Shown here piece after piece: positions 44,220 to 55,336 of a stretch of DNA of 64,000 nt. This DNA comes from Euphorbia lathyris (Eukaryota; Streptophyta; Magnoliopsida; Malpighiales; Euphorbiaceae): NCBI RefSeq assembly GCF_963576675.1, contig NC_088915.1, forward strand, positions 81,725,501 to 81,789,500, written 5' to 3'. Position numbers and translations under genes: made by a program. Under the pieces are notes generated by a model. It had not been told where the DNA came from, did not search any database, and saw nothing but the letters and a program-made list of their open reading frames with translations. Position 1 is the first letter of the stretch. Every line of letters begins with the position of its first letter.

Positions 44220-46400
44220 TATGGGCCCAATGTCAGCCTCTAGAATCCCAATATGGCTGATATGCTTCACATTTTCTTCTTTAGGAATGCATTGGACTTC
44301 TATCTTTCTTCCCTCATACTGTGCCAAATCCAAAAGTTGTCTTGCTAAAGCCAATTATAGCTTCATTATGGGGCCTTTGGCTTCATAGTTGCTTGATAGT
44401 TGGCTGACCACGAGTTTGGAATCTCTTTTGAAGACTATCTGGTCCTGCTTTATAATATTAAAAATTCTAAGTCTTTGTAACATGGCTTCATATTTTACAG
44501 GATTGTTTGAAGTTGGGAATGCTAGAGCGGTTGTGTATTGAAAGGCGATTCTGTCCGGACCTTTGACGTATACTCCTATTTCTGCCCCATCCTTGTTGAA
44601 GCTTCCATCAATAAACATTTCCCATAGATCTAGAGTTTCCTAGGCTTCTAATTCATTCTTCAAGATTTCTACTAAGAAATTGGCCAACGCCTAAGCTTTG
44701 AAAGCTTTCCAAAGCTCGAAGTTTATGTCAAACAATGTTAAACGAAGAGTCCATTCAGCTAGCCTTCCCGGTGTTTCTAAGTAGTGAAGGATTTTCCTTA
44801 GTGTCATATCTTTTCGCGCTATGATCAAATGACTCTAAAAGTAGTGCTAGAGTTTTTAGACAGTAACATCTACACCGTCAGCTAGCTTTTACAACTTAGG
44901 ATATCTCATGTCCGTATCCTTGATGAATCTACAGATATAATACATTGGGAATTTCTTCGTTCCTTCTTCTCTTATCAGGACGATCCCCGTATATTCTCCG
45001 GCGACGCTATTATAAAGGTAGAGTGTTTTCCTTAGAACTAGCCGACTCAAAAGGGGAGGTGAAGATAAGAACACTTTTAGGTTCTCAAAATAAGTATGAT
45101 TGTCGGTCGTCCAATTGAAATCATTGGCTCCTTTTAGGTTTTTGTAGAAAGGCATGCATCTTTTGGTTGAGCAAAAGATGAAACGACCCAAAGCACTAAT
45201 CTTATCATTGAGCTTATGAACGTCATTGATCTTTTTGGAAGGAGCCATGTTGATGATTGCTAAATTTTATCAGAGTTTGCTTCTATCTCCCTCTACGAGA
45301 TCATAAAACCAAGAACTTTCCAAAGCTCACACCGAAGGTGCACTTTTTAGGATTGCGTTTGAGCTCATATTCTCTTAATGTTTAGAAGACTGTTTCTACG
45401 TCGAAAGCATGCTCTTCGATGATTTTACTTTTGACAATCATATTAGGGGTGAGCATCGGTTCGGTTCGGTTACTAACCGAACCGAACTGAACTGTCGGTT
45501 AACCGAACCAAAATTGGCTCTATTTTTATAACCGAACCGAACCGAATAAGTTTGGTAACCGAATTTGATTTAACCAAAAATTTTCGGTTCGGTTCGGTTA
45601 CCGACCGAATAACCGAAAACTCAAAATATTTAATTTTTTGTACATTTTTATTTAATTAGTTTTCAAATAATATTCTTATACAAAAGTTATAATTGAATAA
45701 ATTAAAGGCTACTAAACCAAAATATATATATACAAAGATAAAAGTGTATTTTTTAGGGTTGGACTTTTTATTTATATATATATAAAGATAAAATTATATT
45801 TTTTTATATGTATATATGAAGTTCGGTTCGGTTATCGGTTATACCGATATTTTTTTCAATAACCGAACCGATAACCGATTACCAAATTAAGCTAAAATTA
45901 AAACCGAACCGAACCAGAATGTTAAAATAACCGAACCAAACTAAGATTTCGGTTCGGTTATCGGTTTGGTAATCGGTTACCGGTTATTTTGCTCACCCCT
46001 AAATCATATCTACTATGTAGATCTCGATTTTATCTCTAATTAGGTCAATGGAGATTTTATTTGCTAGTCGTTACTAAGTTGCACTTGTATTTTACAGACT
46101 AAACGACATTACCATGTAGCAGTATGTCCCTTCCCGGGGTGATGAATCTTATTTTCACCTTATCTTCTTCATTAATTGGGATACTATGATATCCGACCGC
46201 CGCATCTAACATGGAGTAAACGGTGTAGCTTATCGTGGAGTCTACTAACATATTGATTCAAGGTAGGGGATATGCGTCGTTTGGACAAGCTTTATTGAGA
46301 TCAGTAAAGTCGACACACATCTACCATTTTTCGTTGGATTTTTCACCAGCACCATATTAGATAGCCATGAGGCATAATGTATCGCTTCCACGTGTCCACA
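44220..46400 (-). pseudogene. Decayed Tat-like gypsy pol (RT to RNase H)
   Basis: On the minus strand, RT traces at about 46390-46060 include KNPTKNGRCV and NKACPNDAYPLP. Then 45248-44889 encodes ALGRFIFCSTKRCMPFYKNL through REEGTKKFPMYYICRFIKDT (end of RT and RNase H), and 44618-44230 encodes the extra RNase H (MFIDGSFNKDGAEIGVYVKG) continuing to ALARQLLDLAQYEGRKIEVQ. Several frameshifts and stops separate the parts, and gag and integrase are missing. It is interrupted by the hAT MITE at 45444-46001. The order matches the intact element at 28533-38045 in reverse. Confidence 0.8.
45444..46001. mobile_element. hAT-type MITE rich in CGGTTCGGTT
   Basis: Termini TAGGGGTGAGCA and TGCTCACCCCTA are perfect inverted repeats. 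The 8-bp duplication AATCATAT (45436-45443, 46002-46009) is perfect. Arms carry many AACCGAACCG/CGGTTCGGTT words, as in a family common in plant genomes. No coding capacity. Confidence 0.93.
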
Positions 46401-46896
46401 ATTGATCAATTTATATAAATGTTTTTACAAAAATGATTCGAATTTTTGGGTTGATCAATTTACACAGTCTAGTTTGTGGGGCGTAATAGAGATTGGCATA
46501 TAGGTCAATTAACTGCGGTTAAATATTACTTTACTAATGATTGTTACTAATGACTAGAGTTAGTTATGCGTAATTAAAGGTAACAACCTAATGTTATATA
46601 ACAAGAGCCTATTGTATTTGTTCCTTAATTGATTAAATAAGATTTTCAACATTCTTCTCTCAATATCACGTAGATATTATCCGCTTTGGCCCCAATTCAA
46701 GATTTTGGGCCTCACGACTTTAAAGTGCATCTATATGTATTAGATCCCCCGCCTTACTATAATAATCCTCAATCACTCTCTCTCCATTTTCGATGTGGAA
46801 TTCAGTTCATTCCTGCTCTCATCATCATTCCTTAGCATCGCTTCTTACTTAGACCGTCTACCTTGTCACCACCCACTCCAAACGGGGTCGCTATAG
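46401..46896. other. Probable LTR or copia fragment, unresolved
   Basis: AT-rich sequence with GGCCCCAATTCAAGATTTTG and TATCACGTAGATATTATCC words often seen next to plant LTR ends. No defined termini. Confidence 0.35.
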
Positions 46897-47240
46897 TGTT
46901 CTTATTGGTTGTTAATTACAAATAAATTACTTAATTAAAACTAACATAACATAATATAATTAAGATTAGTGCTAACTAGAAAATCCTAGTCCAACTAATT
47001 AAGATTAGTACTAAATAATGCACTAATATTGAGTGCATGTGGAACACTCTAAAAATACTAGTAATCAATGCACTAATGGCTTGTTGTTTGTTTTATTATA
47101 AAGACATTTATCTAAGCAAGGTATGTTTGTTTTAATTTGATGAGTTTACTTTGTATTAATTAATTATATCTACCCTAATCTTCTGCCTCATACCTCGGAA
47201 ATATCAATCACTTAATCATCTAATTTAAATATATAGTTTT
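46897..47240 (+). repeat. LTR-like direct repeat, left copy
   Basis: Starts TGTTCTTATTGGTTGTTAAT and is nearly identical to 63656-64000 for the ~340 bp that remain in the window. Since 62460-63655 encodes copia RT/RNase H leading into the right copy, the pair are candidate LTRs of an outer copia element. No primer-binding site is visible after the left copy. Confidence 0.65.
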
Positions 47241-47254
47241 TGAGTCACTTCTTA

Positions 47255-47760
47255 AGCATACTATACCTTAATCCTAAGCGAGATTGAAGGTCAAGACCGA
47301 GAAGGATTCAGATGACTTTCATTGGTCCATGTGTCTTAGGAGGGGTTTTATTCTTATTTAGTTCGATCTAACGGATCTCGTTGATCCAAAAGTTCCTTTT
47401 AGCTTAAGATGAAAACATGTGCATACTGATATTATTTGTATGTATCAGATATCCCCCATTTTGATTCTTGAAAATCTTTAGCGCTTCGGTCGCTAGAGGC
47501 TTCATGGGGGCCTGGCATTTGAAGAGTTCCCCTTATATCCAGGTCAGCTATCACCATTCATGGTTGGAGCTATTAGCGCTGAAAAAATTTTGGCCCGGTC
47601 TAATCCTCGTCCTAAATGGCGTCGTTGTTCGCCAATGTTGGAGGCCCATTAGGAGGAAAGGAGAAGATTATGTTATAGAGTCTAAAGAGCCAAACTTGAG
47701 GGCTCCGAAGATCTCCCTTTCTAACTAGAAAATTAGATGGCGTCAAAGTTATAAGCCTTA
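47255..47760. repeat. Decayed gypsy-associated repeat, copy 2
   Basis: Diverged copy of 40120-40690; see that entry. It lies between the left LTR-like repeat and copia remains, so boundaries are obscured by nesting. Confidence 0.55.
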
Positions 47761-47939
47761 AGGCCAAGCCTAGTCTCAACTTTATCAAGTTGGGTTGTTA
47801 TCCCATATACTTTCTAACTTTTGTTGATGATAAAAATATATACATATGGATTTATTTTTGAACATCGAAGGACCAAGCTACACAAGCGATTCAGAAAATT
47901 TATAACTTTGTTTTAACATAGTTTGAAACAAAAATTAAA

Positions 47940-48540
47940 ATCACAAGGTTTAGAAATGCTCATGAATTGCGTTTAGAAGCTTTTTATGCTCAACATGGTG
48001 TTGTACATCAAACATCTTATCTATATACTCCACAACAGAATAATGTTGTGGAAAGGAAGCACCAACATTTATTGAATGTTGCTAGAGCATTACGAATACA
48101 AGAAGTTTTACTTTTATCTTTTCGATTTGATTATGTTTTTCATTCTATAGAATTTATTAATATGCTCCCAACTCCGTTTTTACAGGATAAATCACCTTAT
48201 TTTGTTTTACACCACAAAGATCCTCAATATGATAACTTGAGGGTTTTTGGTTGTTTAAAATATATGACTATAGTTGGTGTACATAAAAAGAAATTTGATA
48301 ATAAAGCATTGCCACATGTGTTTCTTGGCCATCAACCAAATTATGGAAGATTGTCGTTTATTTGATTTAATACATAGAAAAGTTATAGTTTCAAGAGATG
48401 TTGTGTTTCATAAGTTCAGTTTTCCTTACACTCAATTTAAGGTTGATATTATGAAAGATATATGTTTACATAATGTAGCTTCAACAAATTTGTGTGGGAG
48501 GGTAAGTGATAATGCTTTATTTTCTGATCATATTGTGTGA
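47940..48540 (+). pseudogene. Copia integrase fragment
   Basis: Encodes AQHGVVHQTSYLYTPQQNNV and VERKHQHLLNVARALRI (the integrase catalytic Glu region), then FGCLKYMTIVGVHKKKFDNK and IHRKVIVSRDVVFHK, the integrase C-terminal part. A stop/frameshift near 48362 breaks it, and the rest of integrase upstream is missing. Confidence 0.8.
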
Positions 48541-49082
48541 AATAAACCTAGAAATCATAGAATAGATTAATTGATTGACGAGTCTGTTAGTCAGTCGTAT
48601 GATACTAGTATTCCATATACTAGTTCAAATGCTTAAGGGGAACAATCTAATACTAATGAGCAAGCATTAGTTAAACATGTTTCACAACAGGAAACTAGAA
48701 GACCTTACAGGCAACATATCACATACTTATTTGAAAGATTTTCATTGATTATCATCAAATGTCTACTATTAAAATTTCCAAAAATTCTAATGTGAAATAT
48801 TCATTGTCTAAAGTTCTAAGTTTTGATAAGCTTTCAGATACTCATAAGTCATATACAATAGCAATGGATATTGAACGAGAACCAAAGACTTATAAAAAAA
48901 GCAATTAAACATGCTTGTTGGAGGGAGGCTATGCAGAATGAAATCAAGCTTTAGAGCAAAACCATATATAGGAAATAATGAACCATCAACTAGGCAAAAT
49001 TATTATGATGTCAATGGGTTTTCAAAGTTAAGTTGAAGTCATATGGCAGTTTAGGGCATTATGAAGCTAGACTTGTTACGAA
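48541..49082 (+). pseudogene. Highly decayed copia RT segment
   Basis: Short traces such as AMQNEIKL and VFKVKLKSYGS-like codons around 48930-49060 are consistent with the start of the copia RT. The frame is broken repeatedly. Recognition is weak. Confidence 0.4.
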
Positions 49083-49250
49083 GGGCTTATATAAGTTGAT
49101 GTTAATAACACATTTCTATATGGGAATTTCAAAATTCACAATTGGGCTTAGATAAGTTGATGTTAATAACACATTTCTATATGAGAATTTCAAATTTCAC
49201 AATTAGGGCTTATATAAGTTGATGTTAATAACACATTTCTATATGGGCTT
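49083..49250. repeat. ~62-bp tandem triplication in the copia remnant
   Basis: Three copies of a unit containing AAGTTGATGTTAATAACACA and TTTCTATATG; the first two also share GAATTTCAAA-TTCACAATT. It lies at the junction between the RT remnant and the next copia piece. Confidence 0.85.
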
Positions 49251-49253
49251 ACT

Positions 49254-50113
49254 ATGCCTTATACTCCTCAGCAGAATGGCGTGGTGGAGAAAAAGAACAA
49301 TGAAATTTTTGTTTTTCAGCAAAAATATGCAAAAGAAGTTCTTAAGAAGTTCAACATGGAAGGGTGTAAGCCAATTGCAAATCCAATGAATAAAAAAGAG
49401 AAGTTTTGCAAAGAAGATGGTACTGAAAAGGTTGATGAAGGGCTGTATAAAAGCTTGATAGGTTGTCTAATGTACTTAACAACAACTAAACCAAACATTA
49501 TGCATATTGTAAGTCTGCTATCAAGGCATATGCACTGTGCTAGTGAAATTCATTTTCAAGCTGCAAAAAGAATTCTTAGATATGTTAAAGGCACAATTGA
49601 TTTTGGAATAAGGTTCAACCAAGTTAAAAATATGAGTCTTTATGGTTATTCTGATAGCGACTGGGCTGGATCTTTTGATGATATGAAAAGTACTTCAGAC
49701 TATTATTTCAGTTTTGGTTTTAGAATTTTCTCATGGTGCTCAAAGAAGAAAGAAATCACAGCTCAATCCACGAAGCTGAATATGTAGCTGATATAGCTGC
49801 TGTTAATCAGGCTCTTTGGTTAAGAAAACTCATGAAAGATTTGCACATGCAACATGAATGAAGTACACAACTATTTGTAGACAATTAAGCAGCAATCTCA
49901 ATTTCTAACAATCCAGTTTTCCATGGCAAAAAAAGCATTTCAAGATAAAGTATTACTTTATAAGAGAAGTTCAAAAGGAAGGGGAAGTGCATCTGATCTA
50001 TTGTAGGACAGAGGATCAAAGTGCTGACATATTAACAAAAGCATTGCCTAAATCCAAATTTGATATTTTGAGAGAGAAGCTTGGAGTTTGTAGCTCTAGA
50101 GTCAAGGAGGAGT
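49254..50113 (+). pseudogene. Copia RNase H segment fused to an integrase motif
   Basis: The frame at 49254-49787 opens with PYTPQQNGVVEKKN, an integrase motif, then jumps to QQKYAKEVLKKFNMEGCKPI and CLMYLTTTKPNIMHIVSLLS, AAKRILRYVKGT, SDSDWAGSFDDMKSTSDY, which is the RT-RNase H end of a copia polyprotein. An internal deletion therefore joins the two. RNase H continues in broken frames (ADIAAVNQALWLRKLMKDLH) to a purine tract AAGGAGGAG before the LTR at 50114. Confidence 0.75.
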
Positions 50114-50245
50114 GTTGAAAAGGTGACTCAGAGCCAGCCAACTCATTGTAGAAGAAATCCCTTATTTTTAGGAGATAAAGTAGTAGTTGCGATTTATATT
50201 TGAATATTCTGTTTTTGATATATTTACAGCAGATTCAGTTATATC

Positions 50246-51738
50246 TGTTGAAACACCTTTCCACATAATTTTGATTTGACAAAATGATTTAAGTTAATCC
50301 ATGATTAAGACAATTAAATTTAAGTGCTTTGATTTAATTGTACTAATGGGTTTGTTCAATGTTAAGTATAAAAATATGTATAAGAACGGGAATCAAGTAA
50401 GACAGAACTTAGTCAGCATGATAACATAGCACGGGCTGAGTAAAGAATAACTCAGTACGAAAGAAGGAAAGTCTTCTTCAGTATCGAATCTTATAAATGA
50501 AGCTGATCACATAAGCTGAGTAGAAAGCAACTCAGCATGAAAGAAGAGAAGTCTTCCTCAGAACTATATCTTACAGAACGAAGCTGACATTGGAAGCTGA
50601 GTGAAAAAGCAGCTCAGTATCGGAAATAATAACGATCAAAGACAACGGCTATCAAAGTCAAGCTGTGTGTTTTTCAGGACAGCACCAATGATCCGTTTGC
50701 TAAAAGACAAGATCCGACAGAGATCTGCGCTAAATCAGAAAGCTTTGGAAATATACATGGATACAATTTCGAGACGCATGGGTCAACTGTCCGCTAGCTA
50801 AAAGACGAAATCTGTGCTAGAAGACAAACCTGTGAGAAGAAGACAAAGCCTGGTGCTTGCCGAATTCAGACGACAGGATTGGCCTGCAAATCTGAAGCTG
50901 ACCAGAACAATGACACAAGCAAAGAGCCATTTGAATTCAACGGATAGATCCAAATTCAAATGATTGTGTCTTCAGATTTCAACTATAAAAGGACAAGTAC
51001 ACTTCTTGGATCCTTTGCCGAAATACAAGAGAAAAAGAATATACATACAAAGCACCTCAAAACAAAAAAAAAAGATCTTACACCAAATTCCCATTTCTGT
51101 GTAAAAGCTAGATTGATTTTGTAATCATCTAAAGTGTTCTTTGTCTGAAAAAAAGAGCAAGTTTGCATCAATTGTAAAATTGAGAGAGGTGTGCTGAGCA
51201 CTCGGTTTTTAAGTACTCAGCGGTAGAGAAATCTAGGTGTTCGGTTATAGCACTTAGTAGGAGTTGAGTAGACGAATAGAGGACGGTACTCTTGCATATT
51301 CAACTGCCTTGTAAACGGTTTGTGCTCTACCTTTAAAGAGCACAGTATTGGATTGAAAAAGCCCGGAGGGATTCTGGGGACTGGACGTAGGCGGAGAGGC
51401 CGAACCAGGATAAGTCGTGCTGAGTAATTTCTAACTCTCTCTCAATATATATCTGTATGTGTTGATTGCTATATTTACTCAGTATATAAATTGTTTAAGC
51501 TGACACTGAGTAAATCTGAGTGCTGAGTTGGAAGCTGACCACAAAAGTGTCATTTCCCAACTCGCAAGTAAAACAGCTCTAGTCAGTGTCTGACTAAAGC
51601 CGTCTTACGCCTCACTCGGCCGTGCTGACCAAAACTGAGTTGTGAAACTCGAAGAATCATATTAAGTCAGCATAATTAAAACAAAAAAGTTATATTAGTT
51701 CCTAACCCCCCCTTGGAACTAATTACACGGGACCAACA
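50246..51738 (+). repeat. 5' LTR of the SIRE-type element
   Basis: TGTTGAAACACC...GACCAACA. TATAAAAG at 50984-50991 is the likely core promoter. CTGAG/CTCAG words are unusually frequent (about fifteen). Confidence 0.93.
50984..50991 (+). promoter_or_regulatory. TATA box of the SIRE-type 5' LTR
   Basis: TATAAAAG in an AACTATAAAAGGA context; the same box is at 61584-61591 in the 3' LTR. The start of transcription would be about 25-35 bp downstream. Confidence 0.65.
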
Positions 51739-51740
51739 AG

Positions 51741-51752
51741 TGGTATCAGAGC
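51741..51752 (+). promoter_or_regulatory. Primer-binding site
   Basis: TGGTATCAGAGC, complementary to the initiator-Met tRNA 3' end, two bases after the 5' LTR. Confidence 0.9.
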
Positions 51753-51802
51753 CTAATAGCTCACTACTCAAAGATATAACTATCTTGAGCTGATCCCGAT
51801 AA

Positions 51803-53545
51803 ATGGCTGAGAACAGCACTCGTTTCCTTCCAGGGAACCAAACAACACAGATACTCCCTGAGGGATTATCAATTAGTCGGCCTCCCTTGTTCTTCGGATC
51901 AAATTATACATTCTGGAAGAACAGGATGAAAAACTTTATTCAAGCCACAAACATGAGTGCATGGCTTGTAATAGTACAAGGCCCATATGTGCCTTATAAA
52001 ACTGTTAACAATGAGAAAGTTGTTAAGAGTGAAACTGAGTTGTCAGAAGACGACCTTAAGAAACTACAAAACAACGCTTCGGCTATCAATATGCTTCACT
52101 GTGCTCTAGATGCTGCAGAGTACAATAAAATTTCAGGTTGCGAGTCAGCACATGAGATTTGGAAAAAGCTGGAGGTGACCTATGAAGGCACAAGCAAGGT
52201 CAATGAGTCCAAAGTAAACCAACATATGAGACTGTACGAGCTGTTCCAGATGAATGAAAATGAAGACATCTCGGAGATGAACTCAAGGTTCACCAATATT
52301 ATAAATGAGCTCAAGAGGCTCGGAAAGAACTTCACCGAAGAGGAACAAGTGAAGAAAATATTGAGAAGTCTTCCCAAAAGCTGGCAAGCTAAGAAGACAG
52401 CTGTGGAAGAAGCTCAGGACTTGACCACCTACAAATATGACGAGCTGATCGGATCTTTGCTGACTCATGAGATCTCTATGAAAAACTTCGAAGCAAAAGA
52501 AAAGTCAGAGGACAAGAAACAAAAATCACTTGTCATGAAAGATGACTCAACCGAAGCTGACTCATCAGACGATGAGGAAATGACCAAGATGGAGAAGCTG
52601 TTCAGAAAGAATGAAAAGAATAGCAAGAGACCATTCAGAAGAAACGACAAATACAGAGCTGAGCCCAGCGACAGCAGATACAAAAAGGACAGCTCTAAGC
52701 CTGTCACATGCTTCGAGTGCCATCAAACTGGGCATATTAAGTCAAGCTGCCCTAACTTAAAGAAAGAAAAGAAGGGAAGCAAAAAGGCAATGGTTGCTAC
52801 ATGGAGTGATAGTGATGAGTCAACCTCATCAGAAGCTGACGCAAATGAGACAGCAAATATATGCTTCATGGCTGATGACGCTACTGACCAATATCAATCT
52901 GAGCAAGCTGGCCTCTCTGACGGTTCTGACCAAGAGGAACACTCCAATGAGGTAACATCTCTACTCTTGCTTAGAAATGAGATGGTTAATGTCCTGAGTC
53001 ATTTATATACACTAACTAAAAAGTGTAACAAGAAAATAAATGCACTCAGCAGGCGGTGTGACAAGATTGAAGAGGTCAAACTCAGTGACCTTCGATATCT
53101 TCTCCAAGATAACTCAACTTTGCATGACAACATGGGAATTATGCACAAGTTTGTCTCGGAAGTCCAATCAGATTCAAAAAAACTGAGAAATGATGTCACA
53201 ACCCTACAGAACCAAATAAAAGGTTCAACTAAAAATAAATCCCATGCTGAGTACTCAGGTACTGGTCAGCGTAGACAGTTCACTCAGTGTGACTGTTGTG
53301 GCAAAAGAGGACACACAATAGATGTGTGTTGGTATAATCGGCGGATTGTCCAATGTGACTTCTACGGAAAGAAAGGTCATACCAATAAGGTATGTTGGCA
53401 TGCACAACACAATGGTGCTGACAAAAAACAAAGTCACCCTAAAAGGGTAACTTATTGTGACTTTTATGGTAAACAAGGCCACACCATAAATGTATGTCGT
53501 CACAAGATAAAATATGATGCTTCACCTGTTCGCACTAACAAATGA
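51803..53545 (+). CDS. Gag of the SIRE-type element
   Basis: 580 codons from ATG 51803 to TGA 53543-53545. The N-terminal half is the copia gag domain (FFGSNYTFWKNRMKNFIQAT, KILRSLPKSWQAKKTAVEEA). A canonical CCHC knuckle CFECHQTGHIKSSC lies at about residue 308. An acidic Ser/Asp-rich linker and a coiled-coil region follow. Near the C-terminus are three consecutive knuckle-like repeats: CDCCGKRGHTIDVC is complete, while CDFYGKKGHTNKVC and CDFYGKQGHTINVC have Tyr where the second Cys should be. The terminating TGA could be a mutated Arg codon, because the same frame continues to TAG 53579-53581 and then into pol. Confidence 0.85.
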   Translation: MAENSTRFLPGNQTTQILPEGLSISRPPLFFGSNYTFWKNRMKNFIQATNMSAWLVIVQGPYVPYKTVNNEKVVKSETELSEDDLKKLQNNASAINMLHCALDAAEYNKISGCESAHEIWKKLEVTYEGTSKVNESKVNQHMRLYELFQMNENEDISEMNSRFTNIINELKRLGKNFTEEEQVKKILRSLPKSWQAKKTAVEEAQDLTTYKYDELIGSLLTHEISMKNFEAKEKSEDKKQKSLVMKDDSTEADSSDDEEMTKMEKLFRKNEKNSKRPFRRNDKYRAEPSDSRYKKDSSKPVTCFECHQTGHIKSSCPNLKKEKKGSKKAMVATWSDSDESTSSEADANETANICFMADDATDQYQSEQAGLSDGSDQEEHSNEVTSLLLLRNEMVNVLSHLYTLTKKCNKKINALSRRCDKIEEVKLSDLRYLLQDNSTLHDNMGIMHKFVSEVQSDSKKLRNDVTTLQNQIKGSTKNKSHAEYSGTGQRRQFTQCDCCGKRGHTIDVCWYNRRIVQCDFYGKKGHTNKVCWHAQHNGADKKQSHPKRVTYCDFYGKQGHTINVCRHKIKYDASPVRTNK

Positions 53546-55336
53546 GGACCCAACAAGAATTGGGTACCTAAAGATGAATAGTTTAAAATGCAGGTGAGCC
53601 TGAGATGTGTGGAGAAATCAAAACTGTGGTATATTGACAGCGCATGCTCGAGGCACATGACTGGTGATGAAACTCAGTTCATCACACTTGAGCTTAAACG
53701 AGGTGGAAACGTAAGCTTTGGAGACAATAAAAAGGGTAAGATAGTAGGTTCAGGTACTATCGAAGGTAACCCTACTATTGAGTCGGTCTCCTTAGTTAAA
53801 GGTCTTAAATATAACCTATTGAGCGTAGCTCAGCTGTGTGACAGTGGTAGAAAGGTTGTATTTGACAGCACTCAGTGTCGGATACTCGAGGGAAAAACAA
53901 ACGGTTTGATTTTAATTGCCCCTCGTGTTGAAAATGTATATATGTTAAGTTTAGAAAAACGGTTTTTTAAAAATATATGCTTAGTATCTAAAGAGGATAA
54001 CTCCTGGCTATGGCATAGGAGACTTGGTCATATAAGCATGGACCTCCTTGCCAAATTAGCTAGAAAGCAACTAGTTGAGGGATTGCCCAAATTGAAATTT
54101 GAAAAAGATCAATTATGTAATGCTTGTCAGCAAGGTAAACAAATGAAAAAGTCTTTTCAAATTAAAAATATTGTCTCAGCCAAAAGACCATTGGAATTAC
54201 TACATTTGGACCTTTTCGGACCTGTCCATCCACTCAGCTTGGGAGGTAAGAAATTTTCCTTAGTCATTGTAGACGATTTCTCTCGGTATACTTGGATCAT
54301 CTTGCTGAGTAGCAAGGATGAAACATTTGAGATGTTCACAACATTGATTAAAAAGCTTGAAAATGACAAAGACCTAAGAGTAGCTCATATTAGAAGTGAT
54401 AATGACGGAGAATTCAAAAACCAACAGTTTGATGAATTCTGTGAAGTCAGTGGCATTGACCATAACTTTTCTGCTCCTAGGACGCCTCAACAAAATGGGG
54501 TTGTTGAAAGGAAGAACAGAACAATAGTCGAAATTGCTAGGACAATGCTGAGCGAAAATAGGCTTCCAAAGTATTTCTGGGGTGAAGCTGTCCACACAGC
54601 ATGTTATATACTGAATAGGGCTTTAGTTAGACCTATACTCAAGAAAACTCCTTATGAACTTTGGAAAGGACGAAAGCCCAACATTAGCTACTTTCGTGCC
54701 TTTGGATGTAAATGTTTTATACTCAACACAAAAGATAACCTTGCTAAATTTGATGCTAAAGCTGACGAAGCGATCTTTTTAGGGTACTCAACTAACAGTA
54801 AAGCATATAGGGTGTATAATAAACGAACTCAAGTTGTAGAAGAGTCTGTCCATATCGAGTTCGATGAAACTGACCCTGTAGGAAAGACAACTCAGTCTGC
54901 TAAAGATGAACCAAGCTCAGCTTCCGCTGACCAAATTGGAGCCGCTGAGTCATCAGTACAAGGACTGACCAAAGGTAAAAACGAAACAGAAATTACCTTT
55001 GCTGATCAATCTACTCCTGCAGATATTGTAAAAACACCTATTCCAGACAACTCAACATTACCCAAAGAAATAAAAATTCCAAGAGGACATTCGGAGAAGT
55101 CCATTCTTGATGCTGCTAACAATAAGCTAATGACAAGAGATCATCTTAGAAAATATCTCAGCAATGTTGCATTCGTCTCAGTTCATGAGCCAAAGAATTT
55201 CGCTGAAGCTGAGCACGACGAACATTGGATCAATGCTATGCAAGAGGAGCTTGATCAGTTCAAAAGAAATGAGGTATGGGATTTAGGACCAAAACCTAAG
55301 AATCAAAAGACCATAGGAACTAAGTGGGTCTTTTGA
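53546..55336 (+). pseudogene. Pol part 1: protease, integrase, start of RT
   Basis: In the gag frame, after TGA (53543) and TAG (53579). Protease core WYIDSACSRHMTGD has DSA where the aspartic protease motif is normally DSG or DTG. Then GAG-pre-integrase LWHRRLGHISMDLLAKLARK with CNACQQGKQ (HHCC), and integrase DLFGPV, RSDNDGEF, PQQNGVVERKNR (D-D-E). Next come LGYSTNSKAYRVYNKRT and an RT start (FAEAEHDEHWINAMQEELDQ, GTKWVF). It ends at TGA 55334-55336. Confidence 0.88.
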
